Shown here piece after piece: positions 48,044-60,025 of a stretch of 64,000 nt of DNA. Source of the stretch: Talinum fruticosum (taxonomy: Eukaryota; Streptophyta; Magnoliopsida; Caryophyllales; Talinaceae). The DNA lies in contig JAITYX010000063.1 of NCBI GenBank assembly GCA_021018815.1, positions 1,364,001-1,428,000 on the forward strand. Direction: 5' to 3'. A model generated the notes under the pieces. It was not told the origin of the DNA, searched no databases, and was given only the letters and a program-made list of their open reading frames with translations. The translations under genes and the position numbers were made by a program. Position 1 is the first letter of the stretch; every line of letters starts with the position of its first letter.

Positions 48044-48504
48044 GGCTCCATTTGATTCTAAGAAAATTAGAAGAAAAGAAAATAAATGTGGAAAATGAAT
48101 TTCTTTCCCATGTTTAAATTGAAGAAAAATGAGAGAAAAAAATTTGATAGAAAAACTCATGAAAAATTTTATCAATTTGGTTAATGATATTTTCCTTCCA
48201 AAATTAAGAGGAAAATGGAAGAAAAAATTCTCAAAGAGAGAGAAACGAAGAAAAAAGATAAACTTCTATTAAGAAAGGTCATTAGGAATTTTCTCTCTCC
48301 TCTCAATTAATCAATACTTATCTCTCCTATTCATGACAATGCGGTGGATGGGTAATATGATGGAAAAGGATTATAATTTTTTTCCTCTATTTTTCCTTGA
48401 ACCAAATACAAAAAAAAAAATTAATTTCCCTTAAATTTTTTTCCTTATCATTTTTTTCCAATTAAATTTTCTTTTAACCTATTTTCTTCAAATCAAATAG
48501 ACCC
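48044..48504. mobile_element. Tourist-like MITE (PIF/Harbinger type)
   Basis: The left end GGCTCCATTTGATT and reversed right end GGGTCTATTTGATT form imperfect terminal inverted repeats of the Tourist kind. TAA is duplicated on both sides (48041-48043 and 48505-48507). Inner arms continue with AGAAAATTAG against AGAAAATAGG. 461 bases, A/T-rich, no coding capacity. Confidence 0.8.
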
Positions 48505-48509
48505 TAAAT

Positions 48510-49260
48510 CCTCAAAACCTCCTGTTTTGACCGACCTATCTCGAGACTATGATCCCATAACTACATCTACAATAATTTTTGGAACACTAGAAGAGTTAGT
48601 GGTGGATCCAATACTGGAACATTATAGACTAGTTTTTTTTTTTTTTAATTTTTTAAAGGGAAAAATTTATACTAGTTAAGAAGCCCAGTAATGAAAAATG
48701 ATCCAGCTACCAACGCCCAATGAAAAGCTTTATGGGCTCCTCCTCATCACTATCCAGTTTTGAGCAAGCCCAAGGTAGAAACCCTATACCACCCACCCAC
48801 TTCTCTTTTCATTTTTTATATTTTTTTATTTTTCATATCAAAAATCAAGTTATGCCCTTTCCTTTTCAGTTTATTTATTCAAAAGGTTCCATGAATTATG
48901 TTCAACAAATTCAGTTTTATATGTTTGCATTACATTGGTTCGAATAAGTTTAGTCGAGCTGAAATTAGTTCAATTCATTTTAGATACGTTCAACAAGTTT
49001 GACCAACATAGGACGTCATGATTTACCAGCTAAGTTTGCTTCATATTGTATAAGAGATTATCTACATTTGGGTGAGTGTCGGTTTATTAACTTGTTTATA
49101 AGAAGAGAACACTAAAATCATGATATATGTAAAAGTAGTACACAAATAAAACCAAACAAAGAAAACAAAAGTTTTGAAGCCATGAAATCAAAAGACAAGC
49201 ATGCTCTTATTGCAACTCAAATCTAACTCCAAAAAGACAACAAAATGACCCAACAAATGA
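48510..49260. other. Spacer with promoter-like GGGCY words
   Basis: GCCCAA, TGGGCT and AAGCCCA words cluster at 48680-48772, followed by AAACCCTA (48779). This resembles site II plus telo-box arrangements of plant housekeeping promoters. A 75-codon frame at 48720-48947 has no known domain and low-complexity composition, so no gene is called. Confidence 0.35.
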
Positions 49261-49272
49261 AAGTTGCAACAT

Positions 49273-49278
49273 TTATTT
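49273..49278 (-). terminator. Candidate polyadenylation signal of defensin 1
   Basis: AATAAA on the minus strand, 90 bases beyond the stop codon of the defensin gene. Confidence 0.55.
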
Positions 49279-49367
49279 CTCAGTTAATGACCCTGCAACA
49301 AAAGTACATGAAAGAAGGAAACCCAATAACTAGAATCTGACTAGCTCAATGAAAAGAAGGTGATGAA

Positions 49368-49672
49368 TTAGCAACGGCGAGTACAGAAGCATCTGCGCCG
49401 GAAACCAACACAGTGGCCACCGGAGAACCCCTCTGTCCGGCAAATCATGGCGCAGTTGTGGTCCCTCCAGCAAGTTCCCCTGTAATGGTGGCTCTTTGAC
49501 TGGCATATTCTTGCCTCTGCCTGCTTCACCATTCCCTCTGCCAAAATCAAATTACAAAAAGTACATTATAGAATCCCATAATGACAATAACAAACATTTT
49601 GTATAGCAGTCTGAAGCACTGTATGATTTGTTTAAGAAAAAAAAAACTCTATATGGCTGAATATAGAATAAT

Positions 49673-49720
<48 letters not shown>

Positions 49721-50039
49721 CGTGTGTGATACACTACTTGTATTTTAGATTAATCACCCTAACCTAATTAACCTTTGACAGATACTACTACAAAAGAAAT
49801 AGAGTTGTGCATCAAATATATAAATCAATTCCGTTTAAATATTTGAATTATAGAGTAGAAATGAGAATAGATTAACTAAGATTTAAAAGTTGATGTAATA
49901 TGATAAAATAAAAATTACGATACTGAAATTTGAACCGTTCAAAATAGAAAACAGGAGAGAGAGAGGGAGAGATCGTACGAGAAGCAAAGAAGATTAGCAA
50001 CACCAAGAAAAGCACTTGCATGATAGATTTTCTTTCCAT
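49368..50039 (-). CDS. Plant defensin (gamma-thionin family), intact
   Basis: Exon 1 is 50039-49979 and exon 2 is 49537-49368, with a 441-base GT-AG intron at phase 1 in the signal-peptide region, the usual place in this family. The precursor is 76 residues: a hydrophobic signal peptide (about 1-29, ending Ala-Glu-Ala) and a mature peptide of about 47 residues. Eight cysteines (32, 43, 49, 53, 63, 70, 72, 76) give spacing 10-5-3-9-6-1-3, the cysteine-stabilised alpha-beta fold with four disulfides. The gamma-core Gly-Gly-His-Cys...Cys is basic (three Arg before Cys70). Such secreted peptides usually act against fungi at membranes; the exact target is not predictable. A TATA box lies about 100 bases upstream. 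The intron carries a (TA)n run at 49683-49715. A paralogue lies 10 kb away on the same strand. Confidence 0.96.
49683..49715. repeat. (TA)n microsatellite in the defensin 1 intron
   Basis: A pure AT/TA run of about 30 bases, preceded by a short CA run. It is within the single intron of the intact defensin gene and is likely length-variable. Confidence 0.95.
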
Positions 50040-50138
50040 TGCTAGGGAACTAAGGTTTGGACTATTGGTGTTATTGATGTGTATATGTGGATTGATTCAA
50101 GTTTTAAGCACGAGATGACAATGCTTGAAACTGCCCTT

Positions 50139-50147
50139 CTATTTATA
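50139..50147 (-). promoter_or_regulatory. TATA box of defensin 1
   Basis: TATAAATAG on the minus strand, 100 bases upstream of the start codon, which leaves room for a leader of about 65-70 bases. Confidence 0.8.
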
Positions 50148-51120
50148 GAACCACACGAAAGTTCTAGACAAGCAAGAAATTGGAAAAAGGAAAAAAGATT
50201 TATTTATTTTTGGGTAAAAAGAAAGCAGAGATCTTGATTGATATGCAAATATACTCTACATATATTGTGGGATGATACAGACAAGAGGTTAGATGGGGTG
50301 GCAAGAATCAAACACAGGTCAAGTGAGCTTCGTTGACAGTGAGAATCTTAGGTCCAGCCTTTGTTTAAAGTTGTCACCAAAATGCATTATCCATCGAGGC
50401 TGCCTGAATACGGTTGAAGAGATTCAAATATAAATAATCTTTATTATTAGATCGTGTATAAATATTAACTAAATGTATATAGTCTTATTATATATAGTTA
50501 AATTAACTTACTGTATCGGTAACATATTTTTCATACCCTGATAAGTTATACTGAGACATGCAAATGCAACTTCATGCTTCATATTGTTAAGGGAAAATAG
50601 CACGTTAATTGGAAGGAAAGAGAAAGAAAAGTGACACAAGGGGATAGAAAGTAGGTGAATAGAGAAGATAACGTGATTACATAACTAATTGTAGTCATAA
50701 TTGTACAAATTTGAGTGAGATAACTACTGTATGATAGATTTATGAAGATTTTTAAGGTGAAGAGAGGCATAAAAGTCAATCCATCATATATGTTGGTTCG
50801 AATGACATGATAAAAATAAAAAATAAAACCGTTTGTTCAATATATTCTGTATCAATATTAATACACCATGTCTTGTTATGATCTTTCTCTTGTAGACAAA
50901 TTTATTACATTAGCTAGATTATGATTACTTGCATAAATAGTTTTTTATCATTAAATAAATTTTTAGTAAAATATATAATTTTATTTAAATTTAACAAAAT
51001 TATTTCATATAAATTTTTCTAAAAAAATAGGCATTCTGCTATGCTAGGAGCACAAGAATCAAAGTAATTTTGATACCGACCAAAACTTAATAAAATAACT
51101 TATTATTACTATTATAGTCC

Positions 51121-51303
<183 letters not shown>

Positions 51304-51648
51304 GTCTATTGAGAACAGTCCATTATTTTTTTTTTTTTTGCATGTAAGAGTGTTTTTTTAAAAAAATTATGACAAAGGTAGGTTAACTTGGTATCTGTTT
51401 GATTTAATTAATATATAGTTGATGATTTAGTTAAGATTGAGGCTGGGAGAGATTTTGTTTAATTACAATGATTCTCTGCCCAATGTACGTGCTTCCCTAT
51501 TCACACACAAGTAATTCCAACATATTTGATTATCCTTGGCATCTTTCTCGATTCTGCACTATTCAAAATTACTGTACTCTCTAAATTAAGTTTTGTGTAT
51601 ATTTCTCAAAATCCGTCTTTTTATTTTGTAAAATTACTTGTAAGGATA

Positions 51649-51685
51649 AAACTACTATTACTACTACTACTTAGTCTACTACTAC

Positions 51686-51743
<58 letters not shown>
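51649..51743. repeat. (TAC)n/(TTA)n trinucleotide run
   Basis: A TAC-type run grades into a pure TTA run of more than 18 units. The in-frame polyleucine seen on the plus strand is a repeat artefact. Confidence 0.95.
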
Positions 51744-51744
<1 letters not shown>

Positions 51745-52350
51745 GTGCTTGATATCATCTTATCTAAATTGCATATAATAAAGATTATATTAGATAAATA
51801 ATGAATCTAAATTTTGTAAAAATAGTAAGAAAAAAATAAAGTTTAATAAATGAAGTTAATTTATATATATCAAATAAATATGGTTATGTTTGAAAATAAA
51901 AAAAGATGATCAATAAAAAATACATATTCAATTAAAATATAACTTTGAGATAAGGACATAAATGAAATTTCACTAAACATCTTTTTTTTTAATAAAATTA
52001 CTAATTTCAACAATTAATACAAATAACTAATTCAAACAACTAATAGTTAACACTCGATACAAACAACTAATAGCTAACAATTGTTTGTCAATAGGGCCAA
52101 AAATAATCAATGTCTATAGAAGTTGACAAAAAACCATAGTCAATTTTGGATAGTCATAAAGTTTATTTATTTGAAAAGTTTATAGTTTTATATATACATC
52201 TATATATAAAATTATATATAGTTATATAAATTATATAAGTTTATGTACGTTTTACCAAAAATAAAAATAATTTAAAAAATAAATTTTATGATAGTTTTTT
52301 TTCCCTTTAATCAACATCCGAATGTTTGAAAGAGACATCATATATGAGAA

Positions 52351-52517
52351 GGTAGGTCGAGAGGTGAGTGACCATTCCTTTAGCCTCCCCGATTCAAATC
52401 TTGGGGGACAAATTTCCTCATGTAAGGAATTTGCGTGTGCTGGGGGTAGTGGCCTGACATTCCCCCTCCTCTTTGACCCAATTAGTCATTTGGATTTTCC
52501 CGATAAAAAAAAAAAAA
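52351..52517 (+). mobile_element. tRNA-derived SINE-like element
   Basis: Starts with a GGTCGAGAGGTGAGTG segment resembling a pol III A box, followed about 30 bases later by CGATTCAAATCTTGG, which resembles a B box. The body is pyrimidine-rich, and a 14-base A tail follows CCCGAT (52503-52517). Size and order fit plant SINEs. Only a weak target duplication (GAGAAG words) is seen. Confidence 0.65.
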
Positions 52518-54610
52518 GACGAGAGAAGCCAAGGGTAGTGCATAGTTTAAGAAAGAAACAAAGGTATTAGGTGATTATGGAGTAATATTCTTACCTTGTA
52601 GCCCTCTTTAGATTATAGAGTCCAGACTATGATGTGTTAACACCGAAAGATTATAGTACGTGTAAAATAGACTTATCGATGAACCTTTAAGTTTTAGACT
52701 TAACCACTGACTTTGCAAATTAGCAAAATAATGAGAGAAGTTGTTACTTTTCAACCAACATTATTAGAAGAGACATTCCAAAAAACAATGGCCAACGAAG
52801 GTGATATGAATTCTAAATTCTTGCACCAAAGTATTAATTATCGAAAAAGAAAGAAAACAATTACCTGATTAAGAGACGCCTCAAGTGTTTGGTTATATGC
52901 TGAAAATATGCAACATATTCATTAATGACTTCAAAAACTAGTTTAAATCTAATATAAATCGTATCATTAGATGATAATCAAATCTCGGAACTTATCTAAA
53001 AGTTTACCGCTAATGAAATTAAAGATGCAATTTTCCAAATGGATGGTTCCAAAGCATTGGGATTAGATGATTTTGGGTTAGGATTCTTCCAAAAATATTG
53101 GGATATTATTCGACCAAATATCATTTTGGTAGTCAACGAGTTCCATGAAAAAGGAAAAATCCTTAGAGAAACGAATCACACTTTTATCACACGCTTATAC
53201 CGAAGTTGATGATCCTACCTCCACGAATCACTTTAGACCAATTATTCTTTGTAATACGTTATATAAAATTATTGCTAAAGTATCGGTAATCGATCGCGTC
53301 CTTATTTGAACCATCTTATCTTGCCCTTTCAAAGTGCGTATGTACCGGGAAGACAAATTTATGATAACATACTTATTGGGCATGAGTTAATGAACAAATT
53401 TAAAAATATAAAAAGTAAAACAACATGGGTTGCCCCCAAGTTAGATATGAAAAATGCTTACTACAGAGTTGAATGAAACATGGGATTACTGCCCAAATGG
53501 AATAATTGGGTTAAGGAATATTTATCTTTTGTTTCTATTCAATTCTTATTAATGACCAACCTTAGGGTTTCTTCAATCCAACTAGAGGACTTAGATAAGG
53601 TAACCCCTTGTCACCTTATTTATTTCTTATTTGTATGGAAGCTTTCTCACTAAATTAATTCAAGGTGGATCAAATTTAAAGTATGGTATTGAAGTTTCTT
53701 TGGGAAACAAAAGGACAACAAAGGAATGTCCATGATTGCTTGGGACCGAGTCTGTCAACCTAAATGTAAAGACAACTAGAATGAAAAACACAAGATATCA
53801 ATATGGCATTTAAATGTAATCTCATCTGAAAAATCCTTAAAGAACCTAGGACAATTTATGGGTCAAAAATATAAAAGCCATCTATGGGGGATATGGTGAA
53901 ATGTTTTCAAAACCGCCAAAAAATGGAGATTCATGGGTATGGAAATCTCCGTCAAAATGTTGTAGCACCTTCCGTAAAGGGATTCAGTGGAAAATTGACA
54001 ACGAGGAAATATCCTCTTTTGGACGAGACTTTTGGTGTCAAAACTAGAATCCTTTACTGATTTCGGGATATGATCCGCAATTACTTAATCTGTAGACAAA
54101 AGTTAGTGAGTTTGTTGAGAGAAATATTTATACCGCAAGTGCACGGTGTAGCTGTAGCTAGGAACCGGCAAGTATGGGTCGTGTCCACAAGGAACTCGTT
54201 TTCAAATACTAAATCCACCTAAAAACTCTAATCTAGGTAAAAACTCAATTCGACAGTGATTTGGCTTTTGGATTCAACTAAATAACAAAATAACTATGAG
54301 GGATCAATAAATAAAAAGCCTTAGATTGGGATTAATCACACTACTATGCCTGAAATCAATCATTGAATACCGCTTGAGATTTGCCTATGCTAGCGAGTTT
54401 AGAAAGGAGAAACACCAATTAAGCCTATCTTCGCCTACTTTCGAAGGACAAAGACTAATCTTGCACAATCCAATCACCTATTTTCATGGGATTAATAAAG
54501 AGCAAAATTACAATGAATGCATCTCACAGACCCCGATTTAAACCTTAATTATTTTCATAATAAAGTTCTAATCGTTCACAACGTCATTCTAGGCAAGTTT
54601 TCATCTTTCG

Positions 54611-56199
54611 TGAAGACTCGATACATCGCTCAACGCATTTCTTAGTTGTATTGAAGGAATCAAGTATAAAAATCTCTCTTTATAGAGTTTTGATTCCAAG
54701 ACATTCACTCGTATCTTAGAAACTTTTCTCGAGTTATATGATACCTTCTCTAAGTGTTATAGCATCTAACTTTTGTATTTCTAGCTTATATTTAAGTGAC
54801 TCGGAAAATAGCTCGCTTATCTCACTCGGTTCCGAGTCCCTTATCACTTAGATTTATCGCATGATGAATAGACTAGTATTCTATTTTTATCTCACTCGGA
54901 TCCGACTTCCGGTTATAAGCTCTATTCTGTTATAGTCGGTGCTTCTAGTCTGTTTCATGCTTAGTCTATATCAAGTTATTTCACTCGATATTCGCTATAT
55001 AACTTGACTCTTCGTTTAGACTAGCTCGGATGGAATTTTGAGTAACATGGATATTAGACTCGAAAATTTCATTCTCTTTCCGACTCGGATAATCGGTTAG
55101 TTATTTATCTTAATTATTTTATTATCTCGTGTCTAATCTTGGACCAAAGTATTTTATACTTTGAGAACCAATTTGATTTACTTTTGTAGGTTATTCAAAC
55201 GAGGATACACTTTCCGAAATACAAAAGTAACCGGCTTCAAAACGTCAAATCACCAACAGACATGGCTTTTCACCTTCTCTCGCTCCAGTTCCGTAAGACT
55301 GTGTCGAGTTGTCTGTTTCCAAATTTGGAAAACTGGAATGCTAAGCTTAACGGTGGTTTCCACCTTATCTTTCAAGACACCGCTAGTGGTTTTGGGACTT
55401 CCAAGAGAGTTAAACCGTTGTCCAACGTTCATATCACAACGGATACTTTCCGAGTGACTCGGAAAGTCCTTGTCAAAGGTCATAAAGGACTCTCGGTCAG
55501 CAGATGAAGATAACGGCTACTCTGCCTGGTCAACTATAAATAGAAGCCACCTCACAAGACGTGAATATTGCCGAAATTATTGTTAATACACGTACTTGAG
55601 CAAAGTCATTGTATTTTACTCTCAATCTTCTACTTACAACTCCCACTCGTAATTCATTACTTTCTAAGTTGTAAGGTCTTATACTCAGTTACAAACTCTT
55701 TTTACTTTCTCTGTAAGGTCCCTTGACTAAGCGAAGAAGGTTAACTCAGCTTAGTTATCCCTAGCTGTAAGGGTTATCTCAGCTAGGAAGTACTAGATCG
55801 GATAAGGGAATTTCGAGTCTAGGAAAACTTGTATAGAGTTGTCTAAGGGAGCAACTCAGGTTCAGTCAGTTCACGGTATTTTGTGGACTCAAAATAGTGA
55901 ATTTGACTTCGTGCTTGGATTAGCACGGTCCTTGGTTTTTGCCCCGGGAGGGTTTCCACGTAATCTCTAAGTGTTTACTTTCCGAATTCACTCTAGACTC
56001 GGACTGTCTCAAAGTCTTTGTTTAATTTGCCACTTTACTCCAAGCAGCATTTTTGAGTCCATACTTTTCGACTCGATTTTGACTCGTAATCCATCTCTCG
56101 TATCTTATTTGGCAAAAGAGTTTGAATTTCTATGAAAATCCTCCTTCACCCTATTCACCCCCTTTAGGGTGACTCGGACTCTCCCCGAGCAAACCTTCA
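54611..56199 (+). mobile_element. Ty1/copia-type solo LTR, nested
   Basis: 1589 bases starting TGAAGACTCG and ending AAACCTTCA. Ends TGAAG/CTTCA are perfect inverted repeats, and TTTCG is duplicated at 54606-54610 and 56200-56204. Near its 3' end is CCTATTCACCCCCTTTAGGG, a phrase familiar from the 3' ends of SIRE/Maximus-type copia LTRs, giving plus orientation. A TATAAATAG box lies at 55535-55543. The word ACTCGGA recurs throughout. No internal region or second LTR is present, so it is a solo LTR left by recombination. Confidence 0.85.
55535..55543 (+). promoter_or_regulatory. TATA box of the copia solo LTR
   Basis: TATAAATAG in the plus-oriented LTR, about 925 bases from its start. It could still drive transcription into flanking DNA. 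Confidence 0.6.
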
Positions 56200-57935
56200 T
56201 TTCGATGTTCACAAAACCCTAATAAAAGCATATGAGTCCTCTTTCGAGGCAATCAACGAAAAAGTGATGAACGAAGCAAATTCTAACCTAACGAGCATAG
56301 AACAATCCAATTGGTACTCAATTCATGATTATCAAGGCATAATAGGGATCAATCCCAACCTCGGTGGAGAAATTAACCCCTAAACATGATACTAAACAAT
56401 TGACAGAATTTAGGGAACATAACCATGGAGAAACTAAGAGAAATTGTGAAGAAAAGATAAAGAGAAGAAATTACGATTACCAAATAAAAAATTGAAGCGA
56501 TTCAATCATACAAAAACTTGAAGTAGAAAAGTAGAATTGAGTGTTCTTGAGTCTTCCGGGGCCGCCTCTCGAAAACCCTAGCTAAAATTTATAAATTCTG
56601 GAAAAAGATCCCTAAAAATTACAATTTGGAAACTTAAATACTCGCGGAAACAGTGAGTCGCACAGCCGTGCAGTGTCTCGCACGGCCGTGCGGGTCTTGC
56701 ACGAGGTACCGTGCAGGTTTTTGCGGCGGTTTCGCGACGGCCTCGCAAGTCTCACACAGCCGATCGTGCGAAAACTCCGAACTCTCGCTCGTTTCGCACG
56801 GCCGTGCAGATTCTACACGGGTGCCGTGCACGACTTCAATTTCGTAGCTTCTCGCACGGCCGTGCGAGATGCGCACGAGGCCGTGCGGCTTCTTTAACTT
56901 CGAACCCTTCGCTCGATGATCCGCACGTGCAACTTCTCTTGATGTATTTTAGACTTCTTTCTTGCCTCCTCTTAGGCCCGAACTCTCCTCTTGATCGCTT
57001 TTCATCAAATTTGCCTCGAATCCCTCTAATTTAAGGCCAAAAACCCGTAAAGAAGAGATTTACGAGCTTAGGTGACGATAAAGAGAAAATGAGCAAAATC
57101 CAGCCCAAAACCGAATAAATATCATTGAAATCATCACGGAATTGGGTTAAATAATGCCTTAAAAGCAGATAAAAACGAGGTTTAACAGAGTTCATTAACA
57201 AGGATAACGAGTGGGATGTCTCTAAACTCGGATCTATATACTACCAACCAATGTTATTGACAAAATTTCCTATATAACCCCGCCAGCTTACCCAAAAAGA
57301 AGATGAGTCCTATTGGGGACTATTAGAAAATGAGGGATTTACTACCAAATCCTCCACCTAGTTAGTACAAATGCACAAAGGTATAATAATTGGGAGGGAC
57401 AGTAGATCCGAAGAACCAATGTCCCACCCAAAATCAAATTATTCTTTTGGTAATTACTTCAGGATGGAATACCTCCGAGGAGGACACTTGCTAACAGAGG
57501 AATCCAAATTGATCCACTATGTAAAATTTTCCAGTTAAATGATGAAATGGATGTTCACCTCTTTTCTAATTTCCCTAGAACACATCAAGTGTGGGCAATT
57601 GCAACTAACCACCGTTAGCTTCACCACATCAATTTCATATCCTCTCACTCCGCGGAAAAACATTCTCCAAGTAGCTAGGACATCCCTCTAGCTAGACCAT
57701 CTTCATATAGTCATTTTCTTTCGTAGAGTATTTGGAAAGAAAGGAATGCTCTAATAGAAAGGAGAACAATTTAATCGCATCATAACATTGATCGGGGCAA
57801 AGAGAGTATTTGTAGAATGGTGAAAATCTAGACAAACTTGTTCCTCGATAGAACTCTACAACAATAATAAGAGAATCACTAGGAAGCAAACTCATCCGCT
57901 CGGATGGAATAGACTGTTTAATGGTTATACCAAGT

Positions 57936-58300
57936 CATTTTGATGGGTCCTCAAAAATGACAACGTAGCCATGGGTTTTACACTAAGGAAGAAGAATGAA
58001 AATTTGCTTGTAGCAGGAGCGACCAACCTGGCAAACACATCCATCTTAGCAAGTGGAAGCAAGTGCCCTCGGATTAAGACTTTAAGAAGAAATTAAAACA
58101 ACTATTCAAAGAATTCACATTGAAGGAGATAATAAAGCCATTTATTGAAGTGATTAAAGGGAACTTTTAAATTTCATGGCAAGTTGATCTGTATCATTAA
58201 GGATATTTTGACTCGATGACAAAATTCACAAGTTGAAAGATCAATCACAATTTTAGAGAAGCAAATTATACAGACTGACTTATTACTCATTATGGGAACT
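57936..58300 (+). pseudogene. RNase H-like domain at the LINE 3' end
   Basis: The frame from 57936 reads Phe-Asp-Gly-Ser-Ser-Lys-Asn, then Val-Ala-Met-Gly-Phe-Thr-Leu-Arg and Ala-Gly-Ala-Thr-Asn-Leu-Ala-Asn-Thr-Ser-Ile-Leu. This is the start of the RNase H-like (RVT_3) domain found after zf-RVT in many plant L1 LINEs; the aspartate of Phe-Asp-Gly is a metal ligand in the family. After a frame change, Asn-Phe-Arg-Glu-Ala-Asn-Tyr-Thr-Asp near 58245 matches the conserved end of the domain. Stops at about 58093 and later show it is dead. The domain is not visible in the other LINEs of this window. Confidence 0.75.
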
Positions 58301-58449
58301 CATTTCTTACTCCAACCACTTAGGGTTATTTCCCTTCCCCTTCCCTCTTGTTTATATTGGCAAATGATATTTTAGATAGAACCCTTGTGAAAAAGGGCTA
58401 ACTAAATTTACCTATTCATCTTATTTACCCTTTGTCAAAAAAAAAAAAA

Positions 58450-59377
58450 TTATCATGTGGAAATTTAAAGCACCATGCCAAAGTTTCACATAATATTGCC
58501 AAATACGCATGCTACATGGTATCATAATCTATTATAGGATTCAAATAGTTTCAATCGATACAATCTCTCTCTATAATTTTGAACTACGACCTACTAATGT
58601 TACTCTTAATTATATGATAAATTGACCTAATCAAATTTGACGTAAACTTTATCTTGTAAAGCTAATTTTCTTTTGGCATACATATTTCTTAGACCAGTTA
58701 AGTGTCAACCAATTCAATGTTAATTGAATCCAAAATATCTAATTGAATTCAAAAGGAATAACTCGCAGGCTTGATTTATTTGTACAAGTGAAACAATGTG
58801 TAGGTAGAATTTAGCTAGAAATAATTTGCAGTGGACCAAACTACAATTGACCAAAATTAAGCTGATGTGATTTTGGGGTCTCCAGAACACCATGAGCCAA
58901 TTCAAAATTTATTTGACCTTTAACTTATATCAAATGATATGCTTAATAGTTTTATTAAATTTAAATCCACCTAAATAATGAAAATAAAGAAAAATAAGAG
59001 GTCATTTTATGAGGGTCACATCGCTATATTATCATTAAAAAAGTACGCATGAAAATAAATTTGGATTTAGATTCGGAATTTCTAAGCTACAAGGATACAC
59101 CAATGGTGTCCATGCTTGGAACACTGTGTGTGTTCTTCTCGTTTTTTTTTTTTTTTAATCTTTGCCTTTTGTTGATTGCTCGAGTTTGAGAGGAAGGAAT
59201 GAAAATACAAGTTATTGGTACATAATGACCTGATTTATCATTTAACGAGTATGTCCAATTTCTCCATCTATATATGATCTATTATGTATGTATTTAAAAA
59301 AATTTATTGATCACAAATATTACAATAGAGACTGGGCTTATGATGAGAGATATATTAGAAAAACAAGTTTCTTCTTA
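58450..59377. other. Intergenic DNA, no gene seen
   Basis: AT-rich sequence after the LINE tail, with a T-tract at 59142-59156. No coding frame or structured repeat recognised. Confidence 0.5.
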
Positions 59378-59768
59378 GACTCTATTTGATTTTAATAAAT
59401 TTAGATGGAAAGAACATATAAACGGAAAAATGAGAAGGAAAAAGAATTTAAAAAAGTAACTTTTTTTCTATTATTTGAATTAGAGAAAAACAATAGAAGA
59501 AAAAAAAGATTATCCGTTCAATTTGAATGCTTCGAAATTACGGCGTCATACAAAAAGAGAGTCCTATTGGAGGATTCATTTCCATTGCTAATATGTTTTA
59601 TCTTTCCTCCCATTTACCAAGTAATCTCCATTGCCGATGGGCACTGAGATGTAAGGATTGCACTACCTAGTAAAATTCACATTTTTTTTTGTAAATTAAA
59701 CATGAAAAAAATATTATTTATTTATTTATTTATTATTTTCATTTAATTTTTTGATAATCAAACGAAGT
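59378..59768. mobile_element. Possible second Tourist-like MITE, degenerate
   Basis: The left end GACTCTATTTGATTTTA and reversed right end AACTTCGTTTGATTATC resemble the Tourist-like ends at 48044. TTA precedes and TAA follows. The interior is A/T-rich. The ends are diverged, so this is tentative. Confidence 0.4.
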
Positions 59769-60025
59769 TTTAAACTTTTATTTGTTCTCCTTTCAATAAT
59801 AAGGATACGCCAAAAAGATGACTAACATAAGAGTCCAAGTACAACTAAAAGTAGCCCTACCAAACCACATCACGCAATGCACACAAATTAATGTATGCAT
59901 TTATGCATAACTTTGACTTACTAGCTAGCAAAGTAATCAATTATTGAGCAATGAAGGAGACTCGATACATAGTAATTGGTCTCACACAAAATAAACTCCT
60001 AGCTAATTAACAAGGCAGCAGGGCA

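Larger units (their letters stand above)
54131..57194 (-). mobile_element. Gypsy-type solo LTR, same type as 2988-4635, inserted in a LINE
   Basis: Begins CCGCAAGTGCACGGTGTAG (from 54132) and carries TGTCCACAAGGAAC near 54186. Its counterpart at 2988 has CCGCAAGGGTACG and CCCACAAGGAC. It ends with ...GAGTTCA at 57194. Without the nested copia LTR and its duplicated site the length is about 1.47 kb, near the 1.65 kb of the other copy. Both have a GC-rich patch of CACGGCCGTG palindromes 0.3-0.65 kb from the minus-strand start (here 56650-56890). LINE coding flanks it on both sides. Flanks ATTTA and ATTAA/TTAAC suggest a decayed duplication, but exact ends are uncertain to a few bases. Confidence 0.6.
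52890..58449 (+). mobile_element. 5'-truncated, decayed LINE with RNase H-like domain, split by LTRs
   Basis: Coding similarity begins in the RT (about 53020) with Met-Asp-Gly-Ser-Lys-Ala-Leu-Gly-Leu-Asp. It includes Lys-Leu-Asp-Met-Lys-Asn-Ala-Tyr (about 53440) and Ile-Ala-Trp-Asp-Arg-Val-Cys-Gln-Pro (about 53735). The stretch that should hold the YADD box is deleted near 53690. The element is interrupted at 54131-57194, resumes with Asn-Lys-Asp-Asn-Glu-Trp-Asp-Val, and reaches a zf-RVT-like segment. It ends with an RNase H-like domain (57936-58300) and an A-rich tail after TTTGTC (58436-58449). Without the insertion it is about 2.5 kb. Many stops; inactive. The 5' end is approximate. Confidence 0.82.

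Noticed and set aside
51526..51801. 91-codon frame with polyleucine
   Set aside because: Product of a TTA trinucleotide microsatellite; it is not a membrane protein.
55161..55507. Frames of 77-98 codons on both strands
   Set aside because: They fall inside the copia solo LTR and overlap one another. No known domain.
56634..57034. Four overlapping GC-rich frames
   Set aside because: Caused by the palindromic CACGGCCGTG patch of the LTR at 54131-57194.
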